NCBI GenBank assembly: GCA_035294145.1
Contig: DATGLL010000100.1
Coordinates: 1 to 38,024 of the forward strand
From: CADDZO01 sp035294145
GTDB taxonomy: Bacteria > Chloroflexota > Dormibacteria > Dormibacterales > Dormibacteraceae
Reading direction: 5' to 3'
DNA: 38,024 nt
The notes beneath the pieces are model-generated. The model worked only from the letters and a program-made list of their open reading frames with translations. It was not told where the DNA came from and made no database searches. The position numbers and the translations under genes were made by a program. Below, piece by piece: positions 8,275 to 15,882 of this stretch (position 1 is the first letter of the stretch; each line of letters begins with the position of its first letter).

Positions 8275-9552
8275 GTGCCATCCGGCCCTGGCGAGCGGGG
8301 GGCGTTCGTCGACGTCGCCCGTATCGAGGTGCAGGCAGGTCATGGCGGTCGCGGGGCGATCTCCTTCCGCCGGGAGGCGTTCGTGCCTCGAGGCGGCCCC
8401 GATGGGGGCGACGGGGGCCGAGGGGGGTCGGTGGTGCTCTACGCCAGCCCCGAGGTGACCTCGCTGGTCGCCTATGCCCGCAGGCGACGCTGGAAGGCGG
8501 AGGACGGAAGGCCGGGAGCCGGGGGCAAGAAGACCGGCCGCGCTGGATCCGACCTTCGGCTGCCGGTTCCGGTGGGCACGGTCGTGATCGACGACCGGAC
8601 CGGGGCGGTGCTGGCCGACCTCGACCTGCCCGGGGCGGAGGCCGTGGTGGCCGTCGGCGGCGCTGGAGGTCGGGGCAACGTGCACTTCCGGAGCCCGATC
8701 CGGCGCGCGCCTGAGATCGCCGAGCCGGGCCTGCCCGGCCAGGAGCGAAGCCTTCGGCTTGAGGTCAAGCTGATCGCCGACGTCGGCCTGGTGGGGGCCC
8801 CGAACGCGGGCAAGTCCTCCTTGCTCCGCGCGGTGTCCGCGGCGACGCCACGGGTGGCTGACTATCCCTTCACGACCCTGGATCCTCAGCTGGGGGTGGC
8901 GGAGCTGGCGGATGGGCGGCGGCTGGTGGTGGCGGACATCCCCGGCCTGATCGAGGGAGCGGCCGGCGGGGCCGGCCTCGGCCTTCGTTTCCTGCGCCAC
9001 GTGGAGCGGACGCGGGTGCTGGTCTACGTGGTCGATGGGGCCGTCACCGAGCCGTGGGAGCAGCTGCGGATGGTGCGACGGGAGGTGGGCCGCTACTCCC
9101 AGGAGCTGCTGCGCCGACCGTCGCTGGTGGTGGTCAACAAGCTCGATCTGCCTGACGTGCAGGCCCTGCGCTCGCGCAGCCGTCGACGGGGGGTGCTCTG
9201 GTGCTCGGCGCTCACCGGGGAGGGGGTGCAGGAGCTTCTGGAGGCCGTGGGTCGGGCGGTGGCCGAGGCGCCGCGGCCGGGCAGGTTGGAGCCCACTCCG
9301 CCCGTCCGTCGGCTGCGGGCGAGGACGACCTCAGGGCCTCCGGTGGTCGAGCGCCGCTCCTGGGGGTACCTGGTCTCGGGGCCGGCGGTGGAGCGCCTGG
9401 TCGCCCGCACCCGTTTCGACTCCGAGGGGGCGCTGCAACGCTTCCAGGTCGCCCTGGACCGGCTCGGGGTCTCGGCGGCGCTGGAGGAGGCCGGTGCCGC
9501 TCCCGGCGACACAGTGCGGATCGGCGAGATGGAGTTCGAGTACCAGCCATGA
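8275..9552 (+). CDS. obg: Obg family GTPase (ribosome assembly)
   Basis: 425 residues with the three-domain Obg plan. The Gly-rich Obg fold (residues 1-160) contains FVPRGGPDGGDGGRGG. The G domain follows, with G1 GAPNAGKSS at about 174, G3 DIPGLIEGA, G4 NKLD and G5 SAL. The last 80 residues form an OCT domain, the version seen in Gram-positive and actinobacterial proteins. Obg binds the 50S subunit and couples ribosome maturation to GTP/ppGpp status. It starts at a GTG 22 bases after rpmA and its stop overlaps the nadD start (ATGA). Confidence 0.96.
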   Translation: MPSGPGERGAFVDVARIEVQAGHGGRGAISFRREAFVPRGGPDGGDGGRGGSVVLYASPEVTSLVAYARRRRWKAEDGRPGAGGKKTGRAGSDLRLPVPVGTVVIDDRTGAVLADLDLPGAEAVVAVGGAGGRGNVHFRSPIRRAPEIAEPGLPGQERSLRLEVKLIADVGLVGAPNAGKSSLLRAVSAATPRVADYPFTTLDPQLGVAELADGRRLVVADIPGLIEGAAGGAGLGLRFLRHVERTRVLVYVVDGAVTEPWEQLRMVRREVGRYSQELLRRPSLVVVNKLDLPDVQALRSRSRRRGVLWCSALTGEGVQELLEAVGRAVAEAPRPGRLEPTPPVRRLRARTTSGPPVVERRSWGYLVSGPAVERLVARTRFDSEGALQRFQVALDRLGVSAALEEAGAAPGDTVRIGEMEFEYQP

Positions 9553-10220
9553 AGATCGGCGTCGTCGGCGGCACCTTCGACCCGGTCCATGTCGGTCACG
9601 TGGCGATGGCGGAGGCGGCGATCGCCTGTGCGGGGCTGGATCTCGTGGTGCTGGTCCCGGCCGGCCTGCCGCCTCATCGCCGGCCGACCGTCGCCCCGGC
9701 GGAGGACCGGCTGCGGATGTGCCAGCTCGCGGTCGCCGGCCGGCCGCGCTTCATGGTCTCGGACCTCGAGGTCCGGCGTCCTGGGCCATCCTACACCGCC
9801 GACACCTTGCGTCAGCTGGCCGAGCGATGGCCGGGCGAGGAGCTCTACCTGGTGCTGGGCTGGGACGCAGCCCGCGAGGTCCGGACCTGGCATCGTCCCG
9901 AGGAGGTGCTGAGGCTGGCGCGACTGGTGGTGGTCACCCGCCCGGGGCACCGGGCCCCGACACCTGAGGACCTCGCCCGGGTCGGCATCGACCCGGAGCG
10001 GACCATCCTCTGCGATGTTCGCACCCCAGACGTCGAGTCCACCGACATCCGGCGCTTGGCCGAGCACGGTGGCAGCCTGACCGGGCTCGTCCATCCGGCC
10101 GTCGAGGCCTACCTGCGTCGCCATCGCCTCTACGCCCATCCACCGGGCTCCGGCGTGGCCGGCCCCCCAGATGGGGGGCGCATAGGCCGCGCCCAGAGGG
10201 GGCATAATCCAGGGTGTTGA
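9549..10220 (+). CDS. nadD: Nicotinate-nucleotide adenylyltransferase
   Basis: 223 residues. It converts nicotinate mononucleotide and ATP to deamido-NAD in NAD biosynthesis. The nucleotidyltransferase signature GGTFDPVHVGH is at residues 7-17, and the ISSTxIR-type motif appears as VESTDIRR near residue 163. The extension after RRHRLYAH is a Gly/Pro-rich tail that overlaps the rsfS promoter-like box and start, so it may be poorly constrained. The ATG overlaps the obg stop (ATGA). The obg-nadD-rsfS order is common in Gram-positive bacteria. Confidence 0.95.
   Translation: MKIGVVGGTFDPVHVGHVAMAEAAIACAGLDLVVLVPAGLPPHRRPTVAPAEDRLRMCQLAVAGRPRFMVSDLEVRRPGPSYTADTLRQLAERWPGEELYLVLGWDAAREVRTWHRPEEVLRLARLVVVTRPGHRAPTPEDLARVGIDPERTILCDVRTPDVESTDIRRLAEHGGSLTGLVHPAVEAYLRRHRLYAHPPGSGVAGPPDGGRIGRAQRGHNPGC
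10203..10208 (+). promoter_or_regulatory. Putative internal -10 box for rsfS
   Basis: CATAAT inside the 3' end of nadD, 5 bases before GTG 10214 and 8 bases before TTG 10217. There is no Shine-Dalgarno sequence, which suggests a second, leaderless transcript for rsfS. Confidence 0.4.
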
Positions 10221-10582
10221 ACGCGCTTTCACCGAAAGGCCTCGCCGAGTTGCTGGTCAGGGTGGCCGAGGACAAGAAGGCGTGGGATCCGGTGATCATC
10301 GACCTGCGGGGCAAGACGACCGTCGCTGACTACTTCGTCATCTGCGACGGCGAGACCGATCGTCAGCTCCGCGCCATCGCCGATGCCATGGTGGAGCGGG
10401 CCCGGGAACTCGACATCCGACCGCTCAGCGTGGACGGCTACGAGGAGGCGACCTGGATCCTGCTCGACTTCGATTCCGTCCTGGCCCACATCTTCTTGCC
10501 GGGCGAGCGCGCCTACTATGATCTTGAGAGCCTCTGGGCGAGCGCTGAGCGGAAACGGAAAGCTTCCAGCTCGGCAGGCTGA
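10214..10582 (+). CDS. rsfS: Ribosomal silencing factor RsfS
   Basis: 122 residues of the Iojap/RsfS family, which binds ribosomal protein L14 and blocks subunit joining under starvation. Recognisable blocks are KKAWDPVIIDLRGKTTVADYFVICDG, LDIRPLSVDGYEEATWILLDF and ERAYYDLESLW. The first codons are GTG TTG; either could be the start, and the CATAAT box 5 or 8 bases upstream slightly favours the TTG at 10217. It overlaps the end of nadD by 7 bases. The C-terminal KRKASSSAG is a short basic tail. Confidence 0.94.
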   Translation: MLNALSPKGLAELLVRVAEDKKAWDPVIIDLRGKTTVADYFVICDGETDRQLRAIADAMVERARELDIRPLSVDGYEEATWILLDFDSVLAHIFLPGERAYYDLESLWASAERKRKASSSAG

Positions 10583-10612
10583 TTTGTCAGCAGTTCGATG
10601 GCAGTTACCTGA

Positions 10613-10618
10613 TAGGAT
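10613..10618 (+). promoter_or_regulatory. Putative -10 box for response regulator
   Basis: TAGGAT, 11 bases before the GTG at 10630. The same hexamer precedes acnA. No Shine-Dalgarno sequence is visible. Confidence 0.4.
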
Positions 10619-10629
10619 TGCTCTCAGAA

Positions 10630-11034
10630 GTGACTGACGGCCGAGGTGAGCACTCGAGCGACGAGATCCGGGTCCTCTTCGTCGAGGATGATCCCACCGT
10701 GGCCCAGATGTACCGTCTCAAGCTGGAGCTGGACGGCTACCGGGTCATCATGGCCAGGGACGGCGAGGAGGGGCTGCGGCTGGCCACGGAGGTGAGGCCG
10801 GATCTCGTCTTCCTCGACATCCGCCTCCCGAAGATGGACGGTTTCGGGGTCCTGGAGAGGCTGCGGGCCCGCGAGGAGACCCGCCACGTGCCCGTGGTCA
10901 TCCTCTCCAACTATGGTGAGCAGGACCTGGTCGACCGGGGGCTCAAGCTGGGCGCGCTCGACTACCTGATCAAGAGCCAGACCACCCCTGCCCATCTCTC
11001 ACGCAGCGTCGAGAGCTGGCTGAAGGAAGGGTGA
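10630..11034 (+). CDS. Single-domain response regulator (CheY-like receiver)
   Basis: 134 residues, a receiver domain with no output domain. The acidic pocket is EDD at 19-21, the phosphoacceptor Asp is at 63 (VFLDIRLPKMDG), the switch Ser at 93 (VVILSNYGE) and the conserved Lys at 115 (DYLIKSQTTP). All receiver residues are therefore present and phosphorylation is likely. There is no histidine kinase in the window. The next gene, an HspR-like MerR protein, begins 1 base after its stop, so the two are co-translated and probably act together. The start at GTG 10630 is chosen for the upstream TAGGAT box; TTG 10618 is in frame too. Confidence 0.9.
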   Translation: MTDGRGEHSSDEIRVLFVEDDPTVAQMYRLKLELDGYRVIMARDGEEGLRLATEVRPDLVFLDIRLPKMDGFGVLERLRAREETRHVPVVILSNYGEQDLVDRGLKLGALDYLIKSQTTPAHLSRSVESWLKEG

Positions 11035-11035
11035 C

Positions 11036-11377
11036 GTGTCGAGGTCGGTGAGCACGCTCGACCCAGGCTTCGACCTCGACAAGCCGCTCTACACCATCAG
11101 CGTCGCCTCGGAGATCCTGGAGACGCATCCGCGGACCCTCATGCTGTACGAGGACGTCGGCCTCATCCAGCCGTTTCGTACCAGCACCAACCGGCGCCGC
11201 TACTCCCAGCGAGACATCCGCAAGCTCCAGGTCATCCAGCACCTCACCCGGGAGAAGGGCGTCAACCTCGCCGGTGTGCGGCATATCCTGGCCCTCTTCG
11301 AGGTCTTGAAGAAGCGCGGCCTTGAGCCTCCGGCCGACCTCGTCGAGGTGTTCCGACGCTACGCCGAGATCGTCTGA
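11036..11377 (+). CDS. MerR-family regulator, HspR-like
   Basis: 113 residues. The N-terminal winged helix reads LYTISVASEILETHPRTLMLYEDVGLIQP, then RRRYSQRDIRKLQ and GVNLAGVRHIL. This is very close in pattern to HspR, the heat-shock repressor of actinobacteria. A short helical C-terminus follows, with no metal-binding Cys. GAAGGAAGG lies 5 bases before the GTG start, inside the end of the response regulator gene. No dnaK/grpE/dnaJ genes are here and I see no HAIR-type operator (CTTGAGT-N7-ACTCAAG) nearby, so the target is unknown. It may be an HspR paralogue working with the adjacent receiver. Confidence 0.85.
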   Translation: MSRSVSTLDPGFDLDKPLYTISVASEILETHPRTLMLYEDVGLIQPFRTSTNRRRYSQRDIRKLQVIQHLTREKGVNLAGVRHILALFEVLKKRGLEPPADLVEVFRRYAEIV

Positions 11378-11422
11378 CTGTCCATCCAGCAAGCTGGCTC
11401 GACGCCAAGTTGACAGGCGACG

Positions 11423-11510
11423 TACAATGCGGGCTGCCGAGCATGCGAGCCTAGCAGAGCCCTCCCTCCTTTCTTAGGGTCCTCCGCCGTCCCAGGTGGA
11501 GGACCTTCTT
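11423..11510 (+). ncRNA. Possible small RNA: -10 box followed by terminator
   Basis: TACAAT at 11423-11428 would start transcription near 11435. An intrinsic terminator at 11478-11510 follows, giving an RNA of about 75 bases with no clear open frame. The region lies between the MerR gene and the glycosyltransferase. It matches no RNA family I recognise and could simply be a terminated leader. Confidence 0.3.
11478..11510 (+). terminator. Intrinsic terminator
   Basis: GGTCCTCCGCC at 11478-11488 pairs with GGTGGAGGACC at 11495-11505 (11 pairs, one G-U) around a 6-base loop and is followed by TTCTT. It is the best intrinsic terminator in the window and ends either the response regulator/MerR transcript or a small RNA. 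Confidence 0.7.
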
Positions 11511-11583
11511 GCTGCTTGGGCCTGCTCCCCTCCCGCCGTCCTCCTGCCGCTGGCCCTCCGTGCCCTTGAGCGCGGCGGCGGCG

Positions 11584-11589
11584 TACCCT
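11584..11589 (+). promoter_or_regulatory. Putative -10 box of glycosyltransferase gene
   Basis: TACCCT, 9 bases before GTG 11599, with no Shine-Dalgarno sequence. It supports starting the gene at 11599 rather than at the in-frame ATG 11509, which lies just after the terminator. Confidence 0.4.
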
Positions 11590-11598
11590 CTTGGGACC

Positions 11599-12690
11599 GT
11601 GATCCGTGGCGTCGGCGTCGACCTCACCGCCTGTTGGCGGCCTCGTGTGGGCATGGTGACCCTGGCCCTGGAGCTGACCACGCACCTCCTCGAGCTTGGG
11701 GCTCATCGCTACACCCTGTTCTGCAGCCGGGAGCGGCCCGCCGGGCTCAAGGCCGCGCCCTGCCGAGCGGTCCTCTCTCCCTACCGACATGAGCTCGTCA
11801 ACAAGCTGCGGTGGCTGCCGAGCGTGGAGGCCGAGGCGGGGCTCGATGCCGTGCTCTACCCCTATTGGCCCCCTCCGCCCTGGCGGCGCTGGAACGCCCC
11901 TCCGGTCGCGGTCGAGATCCACGACCTGGCCTTTCGGGTTCGCCCGGATGAGGTCCCCTGGCAGCAGCGCGCGTACATGGGCAGCCTGGTGCCGCCGGCG
12001 TTGCGTCGAGCCGCTCGGGTCCTGGTGCCGTCCGAGGCGACCCGTCGTGACCTCCTGGAGCATTACCCCGTGCCTGGCCTGGAGGAGCGCCTCCGCGTCA
12101 TCCCTGAGGGCTGGAGCCTCGGCAGGGTGGAACCAGGGGGGTTGCCTGAGGGGCTCCAGCCCGGCTTCCTCCTGGCGGTGGGCACGATCGAGCCGCGCAA
12201 GAACTACGGTCGCCTCCTGGCCGCCTATCGCCTCTTGAGGGCACGGGGGGTGGCGCCGCCGCTGGTCGTCGTGGGGCGTCCGGGCTGGGCCTACGGGAGG
12301 ACCTTGGCCGATCTTCGTGCCGAGCCTGGGGTGCGGGTGCTCGGGCACGTGGACGACGCCACCCTGCGGGCGCTCTACCAAGCGGCCGCCGCCCTGGCCT
12401 TTCCCAGCCTGTACGAGGGGTTCGGCCTCCCCCTGCTGGAGGCGATGGCAGAGGGGTTGCCTGCCGTGGCCGGCGCTGCTGGCTCCTTGCCCGAGCTGGC
12501 CGGAGGGGCGGCCCTGGTCGTGGAGCCCACGGACGTGGAGGCGATCGCGGATGGCCTGGAGCGAGTGCTGTGCGACTCCGAGCTGCGGGCGCGGCTCTCG
12601 GCGGCGGGACGGGCGCGAGCGATGGAGTTCACCTGGGACCGAGCGGCACAGGCCACGGCGAGGGCGCTGGACGAGGCCATGCTGAGCTAG
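11599..12690 (+). CDS. GT4-family glycosyltransferase
   Basis: 363 residues with the GT-B fold. The N-terminal half opens with IRGVGVDLTACWRPRVGMVTLALELT, the acceptor-side domain. The C-terminal half has FLLAVGTIEPRKN, then LAFPSLYEGFGLPLLEAMAEG, which contains the E-x7-E motif of retaining GT4 enzymes that transfer from nucleotide sugars. It is similar in layout to mannosyl- or glucosyltransferases of polysaccharide synthesis, but the sugar cannot be told. The GTG start is preferred; the 30 codons upstream translate to Pro/Ser/Ala-rich sequence lying on the terminator side. It is a single gene, with no other polysaccharide genes next to it. Confidence 0.9.
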   Translation: MIRGVGVDLTACWRPRVGMVTLALELTTHLLELGAHRYTLFCSRERPAGLKAAPCRAVLSPYRHELVNKLRWLPSVEAEAGLDAVLYPYWPPPPWRRWNAPPVAVEIHDLAFRVRPDEVPWQQRAYMGSLVPPALRRAARVLVPSEATRRDLLEHYPVPGLEERLRVIPEGWSLGRVEPGGLPEGLQPGFLLAVGTIEPRKNYGRLLAAYRLLRARGVAPPLVVVGRPGWAYGRTLADLRAEPGVRVLGHVDDATLRALYQAAAALAFPSLYEGFGLPLLEAMAEGLPAVAGAAGSLPELAGGAALVVEPTDVEAIADGLERVLCDSELRARLSAAGRARAMEFTWDRAAQATARALDEAMLS

Positions 12691-12969
12691 TTCCGATGCC
12701 AGAGGTTCGCTCCCATCCGACGGTCCTGGGCGCCGGCGCCCACATCAGGGGCCGGCCCCCTCGTCGTTCCCTGGCTCGGGTGCACCCTTCACCCGTCGCC
12801 TCCCTGGCCTCGATCCTGGGCCGGCAGCCTCCGAGCGCCTGCCACCAGCGCCCCAGGCCCTCGGTCGGGAGGCGGGGGTGACAGTGGCGAGGATCGGCGA
12901 GCATCCGGCCCTCGGCCGCCACCGGACGGTGGACACGAGGTCGAGCACGGCGAGCGGAGGTACACGAGG
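12691..12969. other. Intergenic stretch with a perfect 16-base palindrome
   Basis: TGGGCGCCGGCGCCCA at 12727-12742 is a perfect palindrome that could be an operator or part of a terminator for the glycosyltransferase gene. Further on, GTG 12878, preceded by GGAGGCGGGG, opens a 31-codon frame that ends overlapping the next ATG (ATGA). I see no recognisable domain in it. Confidence 0.3.
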
Positions 12970-14628
12970 ATGACGGAGCCAGGGCGGCTACGGGTGCTGA
13001 TCGAGGCTGACGGCGAGGACGCTGGGGTCGCGGCCCTGACCCGCTACCTGGAGGCTGGGAGCCGCTTCCAGGTCGATTCGTCCCCACGGCTTCGACCGGC
13101 AGGGCACCAGCTGGTGTTGGTGGTCGGGGACCGGCCACCGGATGCCGAGGAGGCGGCGGCTCTGCGCGCCCACCTACGAGCCGGAGGCGGCATGGTGGTG
13201 CTGGGCAGCGCGCTCGCCACCTGGATGCGGGACCCGGAGCTGGTGGCGCTGGCCGGATGCGCCCCGGGTGACCAGGCCCCGCTCTCGGAGGTGCGCGTGC
13301 GCCCGGTGCCCGGCCAGGCGATCTCGGCCCGGCTCGACGAGGAGGTCCTGCTGAGGGATCGGCCCTGGCTGGGTTGCGCCCCGCCAGAGGCGGAGCCGCT
13401 GCTGATGGTTCGTTGGCGTTTCCGGGACGAGGTGGTCGGCTTCCGGGTTGGGATGGGCGGTGGCCGCCGAGTCTGCCTCGGTCTGGGCTCGGTCCCCGGC
13501 CTGCTTGCCGTCCCGGCCTTCCAGCAGCTGGTGCATCGTTGCCTGTGCGCGGCCGCCGGGCTCGAGGCGACCCCCACCCTGGGGGTGGGCCTCTACGGCT
13601 ACGGCGCCATCGGTCGTGAGCACGCCGAGGCGGTGACCGCGACCGAAGGTCTGGAGCTGCGGCGGATCTGCGACCGCTCCCCGCAACGGCGTGCGGATGC
13701 TGAGGAGCGTCACGGGACGCCTACCTGTGCCAGCGAGGACCTCCTCCTTGGTGATCCCTCAGTGGATGTGGTGGTGGTCGGCCTGCCTCCTGTGGCCCAC
13801 CCCCAGGGCGTGCTGGCTTCTCTGGCGGCTGGGAAGCATGTCGTGTGCGAGAAGCCGTTCGCGATCCGCAGCGCCGACGCCGAGCGCATGATGGTGGCTG
13901 CGGAACGCTCGGGTCGGGTGCTGACCGTCTACCAGAGCCGGCGCTGGGACCCGGACTTCCTGCTGACGAGACGCCTGCTCGACCAGGGCCGGATCGGATC
14001 TCCCTTCTACATGGAGTCCTTCATCGGAGGCTTCTCGCATCCCTGCGGCTACTGGCACAGCCATGAGCCGATCTCGGGAGGGGCCGTCTACGACTGGGGA
14101 TCGCACTACCTGGACTGGGTGCTGCTGCTCTTCCCCGGCGAGGTGGTGGAGGTCCGAGCCAGCGCCCACAAGCGCGTCTGGCACGATGTGACCAACGCCG
14201 ACCAGGTGCGGGTCGACCTGCGCTTCGCGGGCGGGGAGGAGGCGAGCTTCCTGCAGTCCGACATCGCCGCCGCCCTCAAGCCCAAGTGGTACCTGCTGGG
14301 CACCGAGGGGGCGATCGTGGCCGAATGGCGGCTGGAGACGGTGAAGAGCCGCGCCTGGACCGGTGACCTGGTCGAGAGCCGCCTGCAGCCCGCCGACTCC
14401 CCGGCCCTGGTCCGTGTCTACTGGCCGAGCGGCGATGGGACCTCGATCGAGGTGCCTCCGCTGCCCGCACGCCCACGCAACGCCTTCTATCGCAACCTCG
14501 TCGATCATCTCCTGCTGGGCGAGCCGCTGGCGGTGTCGCCGCGAGAGGCATGGCGGACCGTGGCGGTGATGGAGGCGGCCACCCGTTCGATCGCGGCCGG
14601 GGGCCGTGAGCAGAGGGTCCGGATATGA
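12970..14628 (+). CDS. ThuA-like domain fused to Gfo/Idh/MocA oxidoreductase
   Basis: 552 residues, clearly longer than a normal family member (about 350). Residues 1-200 resemble ThuA-like/glutamine amidotransferase-fold domains: VLIEADGEDAG, LVLVVGDRPP and AAALRAHLRAGGGMVVLGSA. The remainder is a Gfo/Idh/MocA NAD(P)-dependent oxidoreductase with the dinucleotide fold LYGYGAIGREHAEAV, the CEKPFAI motif with its catalytic Lys, and AVYDWGSHYLDWV giving the D-x3-H pair. Such proteins oxidise or reduce sugars, inositols or their derivatives. GGAGG lies 9 bases before the ATG. The stop overlaps the next gene, a second member of the family (ATGA). The substrate is unknown; a role in carbohydrate catabolism is likely. 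Confidence 0.85.
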   Translation: MTEPGRLRVLIEADGEDAGVAALTRYLEAGSRFQVDSSPRLRPAGHQLVLVVGDRPPDAEEAAALRAHLRAGGGMVVLGSALATWMRDPELVALAGCAPGDQAPLSEVRVRPVPGQAISARLDEEVLLRDRPWLGCAPPEAEPLLMVRWRFRDEVVGFRVGMGGGRRVCLGLGSVPGLLAVPAFQQLVHRCLCAAAGLEATPTLGVGLYGYGAIGREHAEAVTATEGLELRRICDRSPQRRADAEERHGTPTCASEDLLLGDPSVDVVVVGLPPVAHPQGVLASLAAGKHVVCEKPFAIRSADAERMMVAAERSGRVLTVYQSRRWDPDFLLTRRLLDQGRIGSPFYMESFIGGFSHPCGYWHSHEPISGGAVYDWGSHYLDWVLLLFPGEVVEVRASAHKRVWHDVTNADQVRVDLRFAGGEEASFLQSDIAAALKPKWYLLGTEGAIVAEWRLETVKSRAWTGDLVESRLQPADSPALVRVYWPSGDGTSIEVPPLPARPRNAFYRNLVDHLLLGEPLAVSPREAWRTVAVMEAATRSIAAGGREQRVRI

Positions 14629-15584
14629 GCCGCGGTGGCGTCCGTTGGGGGATCCTGGGCGCGGCCTGGGTGGCCGACCGAGCGGTCCTCCCGGCGTTGC
14701 GGGATGCCCGGGGGGCGGTGCCGCTCGCCATCGCCTCGCGCAGCCCGGAACGGGCCCGGGAGCTGGCCGCGCGACATGGCGTCCCTCGCGTCCACGCTGG
14801 CTACGAGGAGCTGCTCGCCGACCCCGAGGTGGACGCCGTCTACGTGCCACTGCCCAACGCTCTGCACCGCGAGTGGACACTGCGGGCCTTGAGGGCGGGC
14901 AAGCACGTGCTTTGCGAGAAGCCACTGGCCGTGGACGCCGCTCAGGCGCGGGAGATGGCCGCCGCCGCCCGCGGGCGCGGCCGGCTGCTGATGGAGGCGG
15001 TCATGTACCGGTTCCACCCGGCCGTGCGCGAGCTGGTGGCCTCGCTCACCAGCCATCGCGTTCGCTTCCTCCATGCCGTCTTCGGCTTCCCCCTGGATCC
15101 CGCCGTGGCTCCGGACACCTACCGTCTGCGTCCTGAGCTGGGGGGTGGGGCGCTGCTCGACGTCGGCTGCTACCTGGTCGACCTCACCCGCTGGCTGCTC
15201 GGCGAGCCGGCGGAGGTGGATGCCGTCTGGCACCGGGGGCCGACCGGCGTCGACCTCTCCTGCACCGCCGTCCTCGGCTTCCCCGACGGGGCCCAGGCCG
15301 CTCTCCACGCCAGCCTGGAGTGCGCCGAGCACCAGGAGCTGGTCGCGGTCCACGGCGGCGGGGTGGTGCGGCGGGACCGTCCCTTCACCGCCTGGCGGGA
15401 CCCCCACGACCCCTATCAGCTCATGGTCGAGGCCTTCTCCGCCGCCGTCCTCGACGGAGACCCGCCACCGCTGCCGCTGGAAAGCTCGATCGCCACCCTG
15501 GAGGTCCTGGACCGCATTCGCGCCGCCGCCGAGGTGCGGTCGAAGGGCCGAGCGCGGACGGATGGCGCGCCGGCCGGTGCCTGA
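14625..15584 (+). CDS. Gfo/Idh/MocA family oxidoreductase
   Basis: 319 residues. The NAD(P)-binding Rossmann fold opens with VRWGILGAAWVADRAVLPAL. CEKPLAVD holds the catalytic Lys, and EAVMYRFHP followed by LLDVGCYLVDLTRWLLGEP is typical of the glucose-fructose or xylose dehydrogenase-like branch, where Tyr replaces the His of D-x3-H. The start ATG overlaps the stop of the fused oxidoreductase, so the two are translationally coupled and probably act in one sugar pathway, perhaps as successive oxidation and reduction steps. It is the last gene of the pair. Confidence 0.92.
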   Translation: MSRGGVRWGILGAAWVADRAVLPALRDARGAVPLAIASRSPERARELAARHGVPRVHAGYEELLADPEVDAVYVPLPNALHREWTLRALRAGKHVLCEKPLAVDAAQAREMAAAARGRGRLLMEAVMYRFHPAVRELVASLTSHRVRFLHAVFGFPLDPAVAPDTYRLRPELGGGALLDVGCYLVDLTRWLLGEPAEVDAVWHRGPTGVDLSCTAVLGFPDGAQAALHASLECAEHQELVAVHGGGVVRRDRPFTAWRDPHDPYQLMVEAFSAAVLDGDPPPLPLESSIATLEVLDRIRAAAEVRSKGRARTDGAPAGA

Positions 15585-15611
15585 GCGCGGGGGTAACAAC
15601 AGCTGAAGTTT

Positions 15612-15839
15612 CTACACACTACAATTCACTTCCGTGAACTTGAACAGGTTGCCGTCCAGCAGGACGCTGAACCGGCAGATCCCTTCCTCCCTCGCCCGCG
15701 GGGCCATCCGCGGGCGGAGGTTGACCCCACGGTCGTCGCCTTCCAGCCACGCCGGCACCGGCACGCCCGGGAGCTGAGCCGGGCGGCGCTCCAGGGCCAG
15801 CTCCAGGCGCCGGCCGCCCCGGGCAAGCGAGGAGGACGA
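15612..15839 (-). pseudogene. Possible 3' remnant of a minus-strand gene
   Basis: On the minus strand about 75 codons read with strong G/C third positions and a protein-like sequence: LELALERRPAQLPG, then a stretch with WLEGDDRGVNLRPRM, and ending CRFSVLLDGNLFKFTEVN before a TAG at 15612. No start codon lies in frame before the sequence runs into the plus-strand gene at 15883, so it would be the C-terminal remnant of a truncated gene. I do not recognise the family. On the plus strand the same AT-rich end holds TACAAT at 15620-15625 and the inverted repeat TTCAC-TTCC-GTGAA (15625-15638). Confidence 0.3.
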
Positions 15840-15870
15840 GGCGGCGCGTTCCGTCCGTTCTCCCCTCCGG

Positions 15871-15876
15871 TACCCT
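15871..15876 (+). promoter_or_regulatory. Putative -10 box, leaderless start
   Basis: TACCCT 6 bases before GTG 15883, with TTCCGT 16 bases further upstream as a weak -35 candidate. There is no Shine-Dalgarno sequence. Confidence 0.4.
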
Positions 15877-15882
15877 GACCTC

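Noticed and set aside
11410..11428. TTGACA and TACAAT as a classical -35/-10 pair
   Set aside because: The two hexamers are only 7 bases apart, too close to form one promoter; only the -10 is kept.
15634..15777. Short plus-strand frame starting GTG 15634 after TACAAT
   Set aside because: The 47-codon translation is Arg/Ser/Pro-rich and antisense to the better-looking minus-strand remnant.
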